The notes under the pieces are model-generated. The model had not been told where the DNA came from and did no database searches. It saw only the letters and a list, made by a program, of their open reading frames with translations. A stretch of 64,000 nucleotides of DNA, from positions 235,026-299,025 of the forward strand of contig DAOKYU010000004.1 of NCBI GenBank assembly GCA_035325995.1, given 5' to 3'. Positions 26,023-34,474 of this stretch are shown here, in pieces. Source of the stretch: Thermodesulfobacteriota bacterium. Lineage in GTDB: Bacteria; Desulfobacterota_D; UBA1144; Nemesobacterales; UBA2774. The position numbers were made by a program, and so were the translations under genes. Position 1 is the stretch's first letter; the number at the start of each line of letters is the position of its first letter.

Positions 26023-27273
26023 TCAATATAGCTTATACCACTCGAATTTATTGATGAAGAGGACGCCCCAGAGATTCACGAGCACGCTCAAAATTATGAG
26101 GGCCTTGTGATACCACCTGAGTCTGCCGCCGGTTCCGAGAAAGGTAAGCATGAGGAGGAAGGGGTAAAAATCGAGGGCGTACCTGTAGCCGAACTGCGTC
26201 CATCCGGTCCCGCTCTTTATGAATATGAGAAACGCTGTCGGGATTATGGCCGCCCAGGAAGCGAGCGCGAGCCGACGCTTCACCCCGGCGAAGGGAACGA
26301 GGAGGAACGCGGGGGTCGTTATGAACACGGAAAGGCCGGTCATGGAAGGGACGACATACGGCCATTTATCCATAAAATAAGGCGGCTCCAGCAGAAAAGT
26401 GTAGAGATGGTACTTCACGTACGAGAGGCTGAAGAGTCCCTGGTCGAACCACGGGGATACCTTCTCCTTGGCGGCGGATATGGTATGGAGCGTGTAAGCG
26501 ACGTCGAAAGGCGAGCCGAATCGTACGTAGTTATAGACGAAATTTACCAGAACGAAAATGGCCGCCCCTGCCGAGAACGGGAGCACCGGCCTCAGCCGCT
26601 CGAAGAGCCCGGTGCGGCCGGATTGGCCGTACAGCATGACGGCGAAGAACGGAAAGCAGAGTATCGTCGTCAGCCTCGAAAGATAAGAGGCCCCGAGGGC
26701 GAGGCCCGACGCGAGCGGCACAGGGCGCGCGGCGGCGAAATAAACGGCCAGCATCAGAAAGAAAAACGAGGTTATCTGGGCGAGGTACCACGCGGAGCCT
26801 ATAGAGGCCGTGTACCAGTGAATCGTGCCGAAGCCGAGGAGCACGGCCATCCAAACGGGGAGCTCGACGTCGTCCGTGAGCCTTCTGAATGTGAGATAGA
26901 CGAGGGAGACGTTGAGCCCCCCGAGCAGAAACGACAGGAAGAGCTGGTTCGCCCATATGCCTGTTATAGCGACAACGGGCAGAAGAAGCACGGCCGGGAT
27001 GGGAGGGTATATAATATAGGACTTGTCCCCGCTCCGGACGAGCTCCTCGAAGTAAAACGGGGCGCCTTTTATATCCAGCCTTCCATGCAAGATTGCGTCA
27101 GCCAGGTATTCGAAGTAATTAAAGGGGTTTACTGTTTTCGGCTGGCTCCAGTAGTAGACGACCGCACCCGTCAGGAAGAGGAGCGCAGCGGTCAGGGCCG
27201 GAGACAGGCGGCCGGAGCTTTCGTCCGCATTGGTATTCGCATTGGCAATCTGAGTATCGTGCCGGTCTTCCAT
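26023..27273 (-). CDS. GT-C membrane glycosyltransferase (paralog of 31235-32446)
   Basis: 416 residues with about ten membrane segments after a polar 20-residue head. It is clearly paralogous to the protein at 31235-32446: both share the segments GFGTIHW.TAS, PLASGLALG.SY..RL.TIL.FPFF and NLWGVL.INKF in order. The family resembles GT39/ArnT-type polyprenyl-phosphate-sugar-dependent transferases, which glycosylate substrates on the periplasmic side. Lipid donor and acceptor are unknown. A CPBP protease gene follows. Confidence 0.75.
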   Translation of the reverse strand: MEDRHDTQIANANTNADESSGRLSPALTAALLFLTGAVVYYWSQPKTVNPFNYFEYLADAILHGRLDIKGAPFYFEELVRSGDKSYIIYPPIPAVLLLPVVAITGIWANQLFLSFLLGGLNVSLVYLTFRRLTDDVELPVWMAVLLGFGTIHWYTASIGSAWYLAQITSFFFLMLAVYFAAARPVPLASGLALGASYLSRLTTILCFPFFAVMLYGQSGRTGLFERLRPVLPFSAGAAIFVLVNFVYNYVRFGSPFDVAYTLHTISAAKEKVSPWFDQGLFSLSYVKYHLYTFLLEPPYFMDKWPYVVPSMTGLSVFITTPAFLLVPFAGVKRRLALASWAAIIPTAFLIFIKSGTGWTQFGYRYALDFYPFLLMLTFLGTGGRLRWYHKALIILSVLVNLWGVLFINKFEWYKLY

Positions 27274-27374
27274 TTCCGGATCCCCAGAATCGATATTCGG
27301 ACGGTTCAGAAAAACTACCCGGATGTCATAAAAACTGCTATAGAATAACGCATACGGGTGGTAATATAAAAAAA

Positions 27375-28475
27375 GTGAAGAATAGAGGCCCCTTCGTAGA
27401 CATAAGTCTGGTTATTATATTCTCCACCGCAGCCACGTTCTTCTTCTCGTATATAGCATACGTAATTTTCCAAAACGAATACCCGGCTTTTTTCCCACTA
27501 TGGTACACGTGGGACGCGCAGCATTACGTCGAGATCGCCAGGGACTGGTATACGAGCTCGGCGGTGGACGAGCGGAACCTCCAGATCGTTTTCTTCCCGC
27601 TCTATCCTCTGCTGATAAAGATCGCAGCCTTTTTCGTGGGAAGCCATATAGCGGCCGGGCTCTGGGTATCCAATCTGGCATTCGCCGGGGCTGCCGTATA
27701 CATGTACAAGCTGGCAAGGCTGGATTACGACGAGGGAGATTCGTGGAGGGCATTGGTATATATGGTCATTTTCCCGACGGCTTACTTCCTCCACGCCATT
27801 TACACGGAAAGCCTTTTCCTGTTCCTGGCGATAGCGAGCTTTTATTACGCCCGGAGAGGGAGCTGGGCGCTTTCCGGTGCGTTCGGGCTGCTGGCTTCGG
27901 CAACAAGGATAACCGGAATAGTGCTCATCCCCGCCCTCATCGTCGAATACCTGGCACAGAGAAATTACAAAATCCGGGAAGTGAAGAAGGACGTCCTCTG
28001 GATAGGGCTTACGGTTGTCGGGTTTTTGTTTTATCTGGGAATAAATTATATGACGTTCGGAGACCCGTTTAAATTTTTGGAGATTCAGAGGGAGCACTGG
28101 GGAAAGAGGCTCGACTTGCCGTGGAACGGATTCTTACTGACCTATAACACAATGGTGTCGAGGGAACCCGAGATTGCGACGTTGACCGGGTGGTTCGAGA
28201 TATTCTTCGTGTTCCTCGGGCTCGCGCTATCTATATACGCATTTCTCAGGGTGCGCGTTTCCTACGGTGTATTAGCCCTCTTGAGCTGGCTCGTCATGAC
28301 GTCAACGTGGTGGTGGCAGAGCATTCCTAGATACCTGCTCGTCGTATTTCCTATATTCCTGTCGATGTCCGTTCTGGGACGGCGAAGAGCAGTGAATTTT
28401 ATTATCACCTTTTCCTCGATTCTGCTCTATGCACTGCTCCTGATTCAGCTCGTAAGATTCAAGTGGGCGTTTTAA
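27375..28475 (+). CDS. PIG-V-like mannosyltransferase
   Basis: 366 residues with about nine membrane segments. The first outer loop has WDAQHYVEIARDWY, the Asp-containing motif seen in PIG-V-type GPI mannosyltransferase homologs, then FFPLYPLLIK. It should transfer mannose from a polyprenyl-phosphate donor to an extracytoplasmic acceptor. GTG start at 27375 with a weak ribosome site. It is divergent from the GT-C gene at 26023-27273 and convergent with the AT-rich glycosyltransferase. Confidence 0.8.
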   Translation: MKNRGPFVDISLVIIFSTAATFFFSYIAYVIFQNEYPAFFPLWYTWDAQHYVEIARDWYTSSAVDERNLQIVFFPLYPLLIKIAAFFVGSHIAAGLWVSNLAFAGAAVYMYKLARLDYDEGDSWRALVYMVIFPTAYFLHAIYTESLFLFLAIASFYYARRGSWALSGAFGLLASATRITGIVLIPALIVEYLAQRNYKIREVKKDVLWIGLTVVGFLFYLGINYMTFGDPFKFLEIQREHWGKRLDLPWNGFLLTYNTMVSREPEIATLTGWFEIFFVFLGLALSIYAFLRVRVSYGVLALLSWLVMTSTWWWQSIPRYLLVVFPIFLSMSVLGRRRAVNFIITFSSILLYALLLIQLVRFKWAF

Positions 28476-28599
28476 CAAACAATAATTCTTAACTCTAAAC
28501 AAATGACGATCAAGATTGCCTTCCACTTCTGCCTAACGCAGAACGTTAGAACAACATGGTTCTGTCATGTCAATGCAAAGTGAAATCAACCCATTTGCC

Positions 28600-30144
28600 T
28601 TAATCGACAATATAGACATTATAAATAATTTCACCTTCAAGATTAGTTACGGTATCAATTAAACGCATGTGTCTTCTTTTATTTCGGTTACCTGCCCATT
28701 GGACGATGATACTTCCCTGTTTACGGCACTTGAAATCGTTGACACCTGAAATGATTTCAAGGGGTGTAGACTCTAGATAATAATCGGCAAGCTGAAGCTC
28801 GTTTGTATAATTCAGGTTATCCAAACATGCACGATCATAGTCTCCCTGAATCTTGTTTATAATCGCAAAGATCTTTTTCTGTCCATACCCCCAAACCATT
28901 TCGGATTTCTTGGGATATTCAAAATAGTAATTCCTGGAAAAGAAACCCAGGTGAAGAAGAGAAACGAGAACTACAATAACGACAAACGAGTAAGAAAATG
29001 CAACCTTGTGCGATTTGTCTTTCAGGAATTGGTAAATTACGCTGAAACCCAGGCCGCTCAGCAGACATAGAAGAGGCGCGCCCGGGAGCGTTCTCGTTGC
29101 ATGCGGCACCCCGTCGTTTGTGAGTGAGCCTCCCAAAGGAAAAATCGCGATCCAGAAAGCTATGAAAATTTTGTACCGTTTCGGAATATTAGAAGTAACT
29201 ATAAACACAAGCCCCGCTAATATTAAAGGAAGCATTATCCAGTAAATGGTCCCAACACCGGCTCCGTGCCGTAAATTCGGATCTCCCGAAATGAACAAAA
29301 ATCGAGGATTAAAATGACTGATATAGTTATATGCGAACGTCGATAATGCCCCGGCATTCAACCCATCTTTAAACGTGCTTATATGCCGAGCCCTGGTATA
29401 GAGCATCGGTTCATTAAAAACCGTCCATAAATATGGGCTTACCAGGATCAGTGAAATAGAAACACAGGACAAAAGTAATTTTTTTTCGCGCAGAAAATAT
29501 TTCCAGTGAAGCAGAAATAACGACGATAAAAAAAGAAACGAATACAGGGGCGCCGTTTGATAAGTATAGATCGTTGAAGTAAATAAACAGAAAGATAAAA
29601 CCACGAGATATTTTTTATTCCGGTTTACTCCGTAGACAAAAAAATAAGAGGAAAAAAGCAGGAATGGGAGAAAGGAACCAGGCTCCCAACCTACCCGGGA
29701 ATAATGAATGTGCCATGGTACGATAGCCAGGAAAAAAGCCGAAGACAGGGCAGCACGCCTATCTCTGAAGATTTCTAAAGTGAGGAGATAGAGAGCAAGT
29801 ATAGACAGCAGTCCGAATATGACGGATGGTGCCCTTATCCCTATTGCATTTTCTCCCAACAAAAGAGAGGAGAAGTAAGATGTGTAACCATAGACAGGCG
29901 GCCTTAGCTCTGTATTATCCGAGAAATAGGGCTTGAGGTTTCCATGTAAATCTTTACCTGTTTCGACAATGCTCCTTGCTGAAACAAAATTGATCAGCTC
30001 ATCCGAAAATAATTCAGGTGGATTATTTGATAAATCATAGCTCCTCAAGAAGAGGGCCAATAATAGGATCAGAATAAGAAACAAATAGGTTTTTATGAAA
30101 TTTGAACTCAATCCACATAGTGATTTAACCTTATTTGCGTACAT
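28600..30144 (-). CDS. GT39-type membrane glycosyltransferase, AT-rich
   Basis: 514 residues with about a dozen membrane segments. The first loop carries PPELFSDELINFVSARSI (Asp-Glu near the first membrane segment, as in PMT/ArnT enzymes), and HIHYSRVGWEPG matches the second loop of this family. It should use a polyprenyl-phosphate sugar. Base composition is markedly AT-richer than its neighbours (many TTA, AAA and ATT codons), as are both flanks, so the gene looks recently acquired. No ribosome site is visible before the ATG. A perfect 12-bp inverted repeat at 30363-30399 marks the return to normal composition. Confidence 0.8.
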   Translation of the reverse strand: MYANKVKSLCGLSSNFIKTYLFLILILLLALFLRSYDLSNNPPELFSDELINFVSARSIVETGKDLHGNLKPYFSDNTELRPPVYGYTSYFSSLLLGENAIGIRAPSVIFGLLSILALYLLTLEIFRDRRAALSSAFFLAIVPWHIHYSRVGWEPGSFLPFLLFSSYFFVYGVNRNKKYLVVLSFCLFTSTIYTYQTAPLYSFLFLSSLFLLHWKYFLREKKLLLSCVSISLILVSPYLWTVFNEPMLYTRARHISTFKDGLNAGALSTFAYNYISHFNPRFLFISGDPNLRHGAGVGTIYWIMLPLILAGLVFIVTSNIPKRYKIFIAFWIAIFPLGGSLTNDGVPHATRTLPGAPLLCLLSGLGFSVIYQFLKDKSHKVAFSYSFVVIVVLVSLLHLGFFSRNYYFEYPKKSEMVWGYGQKKIFAIINKIQGDYDRACLDNLNYTNELQLADYYLESTPLEIISGVNDFKCRKQGSIIVQWAGNRNKRRHMRLIDTVTNLEGEIIYNVYIVD

Positions 30145-30362
30145 TTGATTTAGGCTGTGGGATATTGAAATTACACAGTGTTGTAGCGTTTATTTTTACT
30201 ACCGGATCACTTCATATTAACTGCAAATTCAGCTTTAATCGACAAAACTGGTGGTTTTATCCTCATACAATTCACACTTTTGATTCTGAGATTGTAGTCA
30301 AATACATCTTATTGGTTTCATTGTCAACCTTTGATTATATCGATTTATCAATGGTTTTTAAT

Positions 30363-30399
30363 CCTGGAGAAGGTATCGGGCCTTGAGACCTTCTCCAGG
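30363..30399. repeat. Perfect 12-bp inverted repeat at composition boundary
   Basis: CCTGGAGAAGGT (30363-30374) and its exact complement ACCTTCTCCAGG (30388-30399) enclose a 13-nt loop. There is no T-run on either side. It could be a terminator-like hairpin or a border of the AT-rich insert. Confidence 0.6.
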
Positions 30400-30449
30400 A
30401 CCTCAAGTTGCAGCAGATCATGGACATTAGTAGAAGTATGACATTTAAA

Positions 30450-30458
30450 TGATATAAT
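30450..30458 (+). promoter_or_regulatory. Extended -10 promoter before polyprenyl-phosphate mannose synthase
   Basis: TGATATAAT: perfect TATAAT with an upstream TG. The predicted start of transcription is about 7 nt before the ATG at 30472, and no ribosome site precedes that ATG. No good -35 box is seen, as is common for extended -10 promoters. Confidence 0.45.
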
Positions 30459-30471
30459 TTCCCCCTGACTC

Positions 30472-31167
30472 ATGAATATTACGCTCGTCATACCGACATA
30501 CAACGAGGCCGAAAATGTGCCCATACTCCTCGAAAACGTGTACAGGATATTCGCCGAGCACGGGCTCGACGGGAGTGTAACGATAGTCGACGACAATTCA
30601 CCGGACGGCACGTGGAGGGTGGCGGAGGGGCTTAAGGATAAATACGCGGGCCTTAAAATAATAAGGAGGATGAACGAGAGGGGGCTTTCATCGGCAGTCC
30701 TCGAAGGCTTCAGGAATTCCGATAGCGCCATACTCGGGGTCATGGACGCCGATCTCAGCCATCCGGCCGAATCGATCCCGGATATCGTGGCGCCGATAAT
30801 CGAGGGCGAGGCCGATATCGCCATAGGAAGCCGATACGTCAGCGAAGGCGGCATAGAGGACTGGCCCATACGGCGGAAGATATCCTCCAGGCTCGCGACC
30901 CTGGCCGTACGCGGCCTTACGAGCGTAAAAGACCCGATGTCGGGATTCTTCTTCCTGAAAAGGGAAGTCATAAAAGATGCAAATCTGAACCCGCTCGGCT
31001 TTAAGATAGCCCTCGAAATACTCGTAAGGGGAAAATACGACAAGGTGGTCGAGGTGCCGATTACATTCCGGGACCGTCTTTATGGAGAAACCAAGCTGGG
31101 GAGCGGGGTTATAATCGACTATCTTCTGCACGTAGCGAGGCTTTACGCCTATAAAGCCTTCTCGTAA
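30472..31167 (+). CDS. Polyprenol-phosphate mannose synthase (DPM1-like GT2)
   Basis: 231-residue soluble-type GT-A enzyme. It opens with ITLVIPTYNEAENV; DDNSPDGT and the DxD motif MDADLSHPAE bind the nucleotide sugar, and DPMSGFFFLKRE matches dolichol-phosphate mannose synthases. It should transfer mannose from GDP-mannose to a polyprenyl phosphate, providing the donor used by the GT-C enzymes around it. It has no C-terminal membrane anchor, like DPM1. No Shine-Dalgarno sequence; the message may be nearly leaderless. Confidence 0.9.
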   Translation: MNITLVIPTYNEAENVPILLENVYRIFAEHGLDGSVTIVDDNSPDGTWRVAEGLKDKYAGLKIIRRMNERGLSSAVLEGFRNSDSAILGVMDADLSHPAESIPDIVAPIIEGEADIAIGSRYVSEGGIEDWPIRRKISSRLATLAVRGLTSVKDPMSGFFFLKREVIKDANLNPLGFKIALEILVRGKYDKVVEVPITFRDRLYGETKLGSGVIIDYLLHVARLYAYKAFS

Positions 31168-31234
31168 ATATCGGGCGGCGGGCAGGAAATCCTGATTCAG
31201 TCCTCCGCCGGCATCGTATGATCGGAATTCCCAG

Positions 31235-32446
31235 ATGAAAAGCGTAACAGGCACCGAAACGGGAAAGACGACGGCACTTATATGTGCCGGGGTATTCATC
31301 GCGACTTTCGCGGTGTACTACCTCATGCAGGAAGGGCCGCCCACCCCGTATAACAACTTTGTCCGGCTCGCGGACGCGTTTCTTCACGGAAGGCTTTATC
31401 TTTTAAGTAATGTCTCTCACATCGAGCTCGTCCCGCTCGACGGAAGGTTTTACGTCGTCCCCCCGCCCGTGCCGGCGATAATCATTATGCCCGTCGTCGC
31501 GATATTCGGCCTGTCGACGAACCAGACCCTTATATCCATTGTCCTTGGCAGCGTGAACGTCGTCCTGGCATATCTGGTCGCGAGGGAGCTGACCGGCAAA
31601 AGAAGTATCCGGCTCTGGGCGACGGCGATGTTCGGATTCGGAACGATTCACTGGTGGACAGCGTCGTCGGGAGGGGTATGGATGTTCTCGCACACGGTTT
31701 CGCTGACGTTTCTATTCCTGGCAGTATTGCTAGCGCTCAGAAACGCGCCGCCTCTCGCATCGGGCCTCGCCCTCGGGGTGTCTTACTGGACGCGGCTCCC
31801 CACTATCCTTTCCTTCCCCTTCTTTTTGATAATGTACATTGACAGGTGGTACAAACCTGCCCCTGGGAAAAGCCTCCTCGGGAGGATAAACCTCGTCCCC
31901 CTGATCTGGCTCGGGTTGGGTGCCGGGATCTTCGTTCTTCTTAACGCAGGTTATAACTACCTGAGGTTCGGCTCGCCGTTCGACCTTTCGTATTACCTCA
32001 TTCCCGGAATACTCGACGAGGTATGGTATCAAAAGGGCATATTCGATATTACCTATATGCCCAGAAATCTTAAAGTAATATTCGCCGGGCTGCCGAGGTT
32101 CATAGACGAGTTCCCGTATGTAACCCCTTCATGGCACGGCATGGCTATATGGATCACGACGCCGGCGTTCGTGTACGCGTTTTTTGCGGGCAGGAGCAGG
32201 CTCATGGCGGCTTGCTGGGCATCCATAGCGCTCATAGCGTTCGTAAATTTCTGCCACGGAACATGGGGCTTCATGCAGTTCGGATATAGATTCGCACTCG
32301 ATTTCTACCCCTTCCTGTTCATACTGACTATAAAAGGGATAGGCGACGAGATCAGGTGGCACCACATTACGCTTATATCACTCGGCATAGCCGTAAACCT
32401 GTGGGGCGTCCTCTGGATCAACAAGTTCGGATGGGTCGGGTATTAG
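31235..32446 (+). CDS. GT-C membrane glycosyltransferase (paralog of 26023-27273)
   Basis: 403 residues with about ten membrane segments. Aligns along its length with the product of 26023-27273: LADA.LHGRL in the first loop, GFGTIHWWTAS, the PPLASGLALGVSYWTRLPTI region and a C-terminal NLWGVLWINKFGW. The motif order suggests an ancient duplication. Probably takes sugar from the polyprenyl-phosphate donor made by the gene 67 bp upstream. No clear ribosome site. Its stop lies 5 bp from the convergent GtrA gene. Confidence 0.75.
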   Translation: MKSVTGTETGKTTALICAGVFIATFAVYYLMQEGPPTPYNNFVRLADAFLHGRLYLLSNVSHIELVPLDGRFYVVPPPVPAIIIMPVVAIFGLSTNQTLISIVLGSVNVVLAYLVARELTGKRSIRLWATAMFGFGTIHWWTASSGGVWMFSHTVSLTFLFLAVLLALRNAPPLASGLALGVSYWTRLPTILSFPFFLIMYIDRWYKPAPGKSLLGRINLVPLIWLGLGAGIFVLLNAGYNYLRFGSPFDLSYYLIPGILDEVWYQKGIFDITYMPRNLKVIFAGLPRFIDEFPYVTPSWHGMAIWITTPAFVYAFFAGRSRLMAACWASIALIAFVNFCHGTWGFMQFGYRFALDFYPFLFILTIKGIGDEIRWHHITLISLGIAVNLWGVLWINKFGWVGY

Positions 32447-32451
32447 GCGGC

Positions 32452-33078
32452 TTATTTCTTGAAGACGAGATATTTGTAGCCCAGGAAATCCCAGATTATA
32501 ACCAGCACTATAGACGCGAGCGTCCCTATGTTCGCCCAGAGTAGGGGCGATATGCCCCAGCGAGGGCCGACGACATTGACTATGTAGGATGCGACGGCGA
32601 CGTTTATAAGAAGCCCCACGAAGGAAACGAATATGAACTTGAAGAACTGCTTTCCCATGCCGTCCCTTTCCTTGCTTTCGAACGTCCAGAACTTGTTCCA
32701 GAGGTAGCTGTTCGAGACGGCGCACAAAAACGAGATGCCCTTGAAGGCTGAAAAGGAGTAACCCTTCTCGACGTGAAAGATGAACATCAGGAAGTTAAGG
32801 ACTCCGAAGTCTATGGCTGTGTTCGAAACCCCTATCGGAACGAACTTCCCGAACTGAAAAAGTATCCGCCATCTCTTTCCGAGATGAGACGATGCGTAAA
32901 CCCCGAGGGCGACCGAAAAGGGAATGATTATGAACAGAACCGGGACGACGACGTAGTAGGATACGTGCGGCATGTTCACGTCGTTTCTGAGCGAACCCCA
33001 TATGGCCAGAAGAAATATCGAGATTATAAAACCGATTATAAGCGAGCAGATAAGGTCTGTTCTGTTCATTGTAGTCAT
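32452..33078 (-). CDS. GtrA-family membrane protein with extra N-terminal membrane pair
   Basis: 208 residues. The C-terminal 120 or so (FGKFVPIGVSNTAIDFGVLNFLM onward) is a GtrA domain with four membrane segments, including the conserved N.YLWNKFWTF motif. About 75 residues with two more membrane segments precede it. GtrA proteins are thought to flip polyprenyl-phosphate sugars across the membrane, which fits the mannose synthase and GT-C genes here. AGGA lies 7 nt before the ATG. It is the last gene of a six-gene minus-strand run. Confidence 0.85.
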   Translation of the reverse strand: MTTMNRTDLICSLIIGFIISIFLLAIWGSLRNDVNMPHVSYYVVVPVLFIIIPFSVALGVYASSHLGKRWRILFQFGKFVPIGVSNTAIDFGVLNFLMFIFHVEKGYSFSAFKGISFLCAVSNSYLWNKFWTFESKERDGMGKQFFKFIFVSFVGLLINVAVASYIVNVVGPRWGISPLLWANIGTLASIVLVIIWDFLGYKYLVFKK

Positions 33079-33151
33079 ATCGAGTTCCTGCGGTCTATCC
33101 CCGGGACAGAGCAGGGTACCGCGATACAGTTCATGCGTTGGCGTTAACGAA

Positions 33152-34462
33152 TTATCTCCATGTGCTCAGCCACATAAAGCGGTCGATTTCCGACTCGCCG
33201 ATCGGTACCGCGGTGAGCACGGGATAAAAATAAAAGAATACCCCCGCAGCCAGCAATAAATAGGCTATGGCGATTATCCTGCCCTTACGGGAGTCCTCCC
33301 ACAATTTCCAGAGAAAATAGGAGATTATAACGAATACGAAGACGAGCGACGGCGTAAAGTGATAAATGAATACTATCTTCCTCGGCGAAAAGGCCCACGG
33401 CAGCCAGTATGCGAATACGCTCACGATCGCAAAGAGGAGCGGCGGATATTCCTTTTTGAATACCTGGTACACGGCGAGCATGAAAAAGAGAATTCCCGTC
33501 CACCATATAAACGGATTTCCCACGAGGTAGATGTAGGCCCTCAGCCCTTCGCCCAGCTCGTCGTAGAACAGAAAGACCGGCCTTAACAGGAGCGGCCACT
33601 GCCACCAGGGCGATTGATAGGGGTGAGTTTCGGTAACGCCGCCGTGGTATATATACATATTTTGCTGCATGGTGAGGAAATCCATGAAGGAATTCCCGTG
33701 GTAGAAAAACGGCAGGTAAGTCAGAATGTATACGACTATCGGTATTAGAACAAAGGCCACAAACAGCCTGGGCACTATTTTTAGAAGCGAAAGCAGGTAG
33801 CTCCCGTCCCTGGTATCGGCCTTGTAAATCTCATAGTAGTAAACCAGGAACAGTCCGACCCCGGCCAGAAATTCCCATATGTAAACGCCACTCCATTTTA
33901 TGGACATGGAAAGGCCGCAAAATAAACCGGTCAGCATGAGGTAGATATTCTTTCTGGTACGGGCGTATTTGACGATAAACAGCGAGGCCAGCATAAGGAA
34001 ATCGGCCATGAATATATCGACCATTGTTATTCGGCTGAGGGCAAAGAAAAAGCCGTCGAAGCTGTAAACGAGCGCGGCCAGGAGCCCGGCGGTCTCGCTG
34101 TCGAATAGATTCCTGACGAGAAGATACATGAACAGGGCCCCCATACCGCCGAAGAGCGCCTGGAAAAAGCGCCAGCCCAGGGTGTTCGGCCCGAATATCA
34201 ATATGCCCGTTGCGCTTATTTCCTTACCCAGGGGAGGGTGCGTCCATTCGTAAGCCAGGTCTTTAGGCGCCGTAGCCCAGCTTTCCCATGCCGCACGGTT
34301 CCCCTTAGCCATTTCCTGTGCGGTGAAGGCAAAGTACACCTCGTCGAAGTAGTAGCTCTCGGGCCTTTCGAGGTTATACATCCTGATGCCGATGCTGAAC
34401 GTGAGCACCAGGAGGAGGAGAATTTCGATTTTGTATTTACGTATAAAGGAATCTGAATTCAT
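33152..34462 (-). CDS. PMT-type protein O-mannosyltransferase-like (GT39)
   Basis: 436 residues with about ten membrane segments. The first loop has ESYYFDEVYFAFTAQEMAKG, the Asp-Glu pair essential in protein O-mannosyltransferases, and EWTHPPLGKE follows, a hallmark of the PMT family. It would attach mannose from polyprenyl-phosphate mannose to Ser/Thr of exported proteins. It starts 12 bp after the upstream GT-C gene. Bacterial PMTs act on proteins passing through Sec; secreted Thr/Pro-rich proteins such as the one at 42649-44682 are candidate targets, by inference. Confidence 0.85.
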   Translation of the reverse strand: MNSDSFIRKYKIEILLLLVLTFSIGIRMYNLERPESYYFDEVYFAFTAQEMAKGNRAAWESWATAPKDLAYEWTHPPLGKEISATGILIFGPNTLGWRFFQALFGGMGALFMYLLVRNLFDSETAGLLAALVYSFDGFFFALSRITMVDIFMADFLMLASLFIVKYARTRKNIYLMLTGLFCGLSMSIKWSGVYIWEFLAGVGLFLVYYYEIYKADTRDGSYLLSLLKIVPRLFVAFVLIPIVVYILTYLPFFYHGNSFMDFLTMQQNMYIYHGGVTETHPYQSPWWQWPLLLRPVFLFYDELGEGLRAYIYLVGNPFIWWTGILFFMLAVYQVFKKEYPPLLFAIVSVFAYWLPWAFSPRKIVFIYHFTPSLVFVFVIISYFLWKLWEDSRKGRIIAIAYLLLAAGVFFYFYPVLTAVPIGESEIDRFMWLSTWR

Positions 34463-34474
34463 CGTTTTCCGGAT

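Larger units (their letters stand above)
30145..30471. other. AT-rich spacer before polyprenyl-phosphate mannose synthase
   Basis: About 330 bp, AT-rich up to roughly 30360. An 83-codon plus-strand frame (30135-30386) has no ribosome site or recognisable domain, so I treat it as non-coding. It contains an inverted repeat at 30363-30399 and an extended -10 promoter at 30450-30458. Confidence 0.55.

Noticed and set aside
26107..27348. 413-codon plus-strand open frame
   Set aside because: Antisense to the GT-C gene; its translation is charged and low-complexity, as expected from reverse-reading membrane codons.
28523..28565. Terminator between the PIG-V-like gene and the AT-rich glycosyltransferase
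   Set aside because: Only several competing 5-6 bp stems are present, with no T-run.
30135..30386. 83-codon frame in the AT-rich spacer
   Set aside because: No ribosome site and overlaps the start of the convergent-side glycosyltransferase; likely chance in AT-rich DNA.
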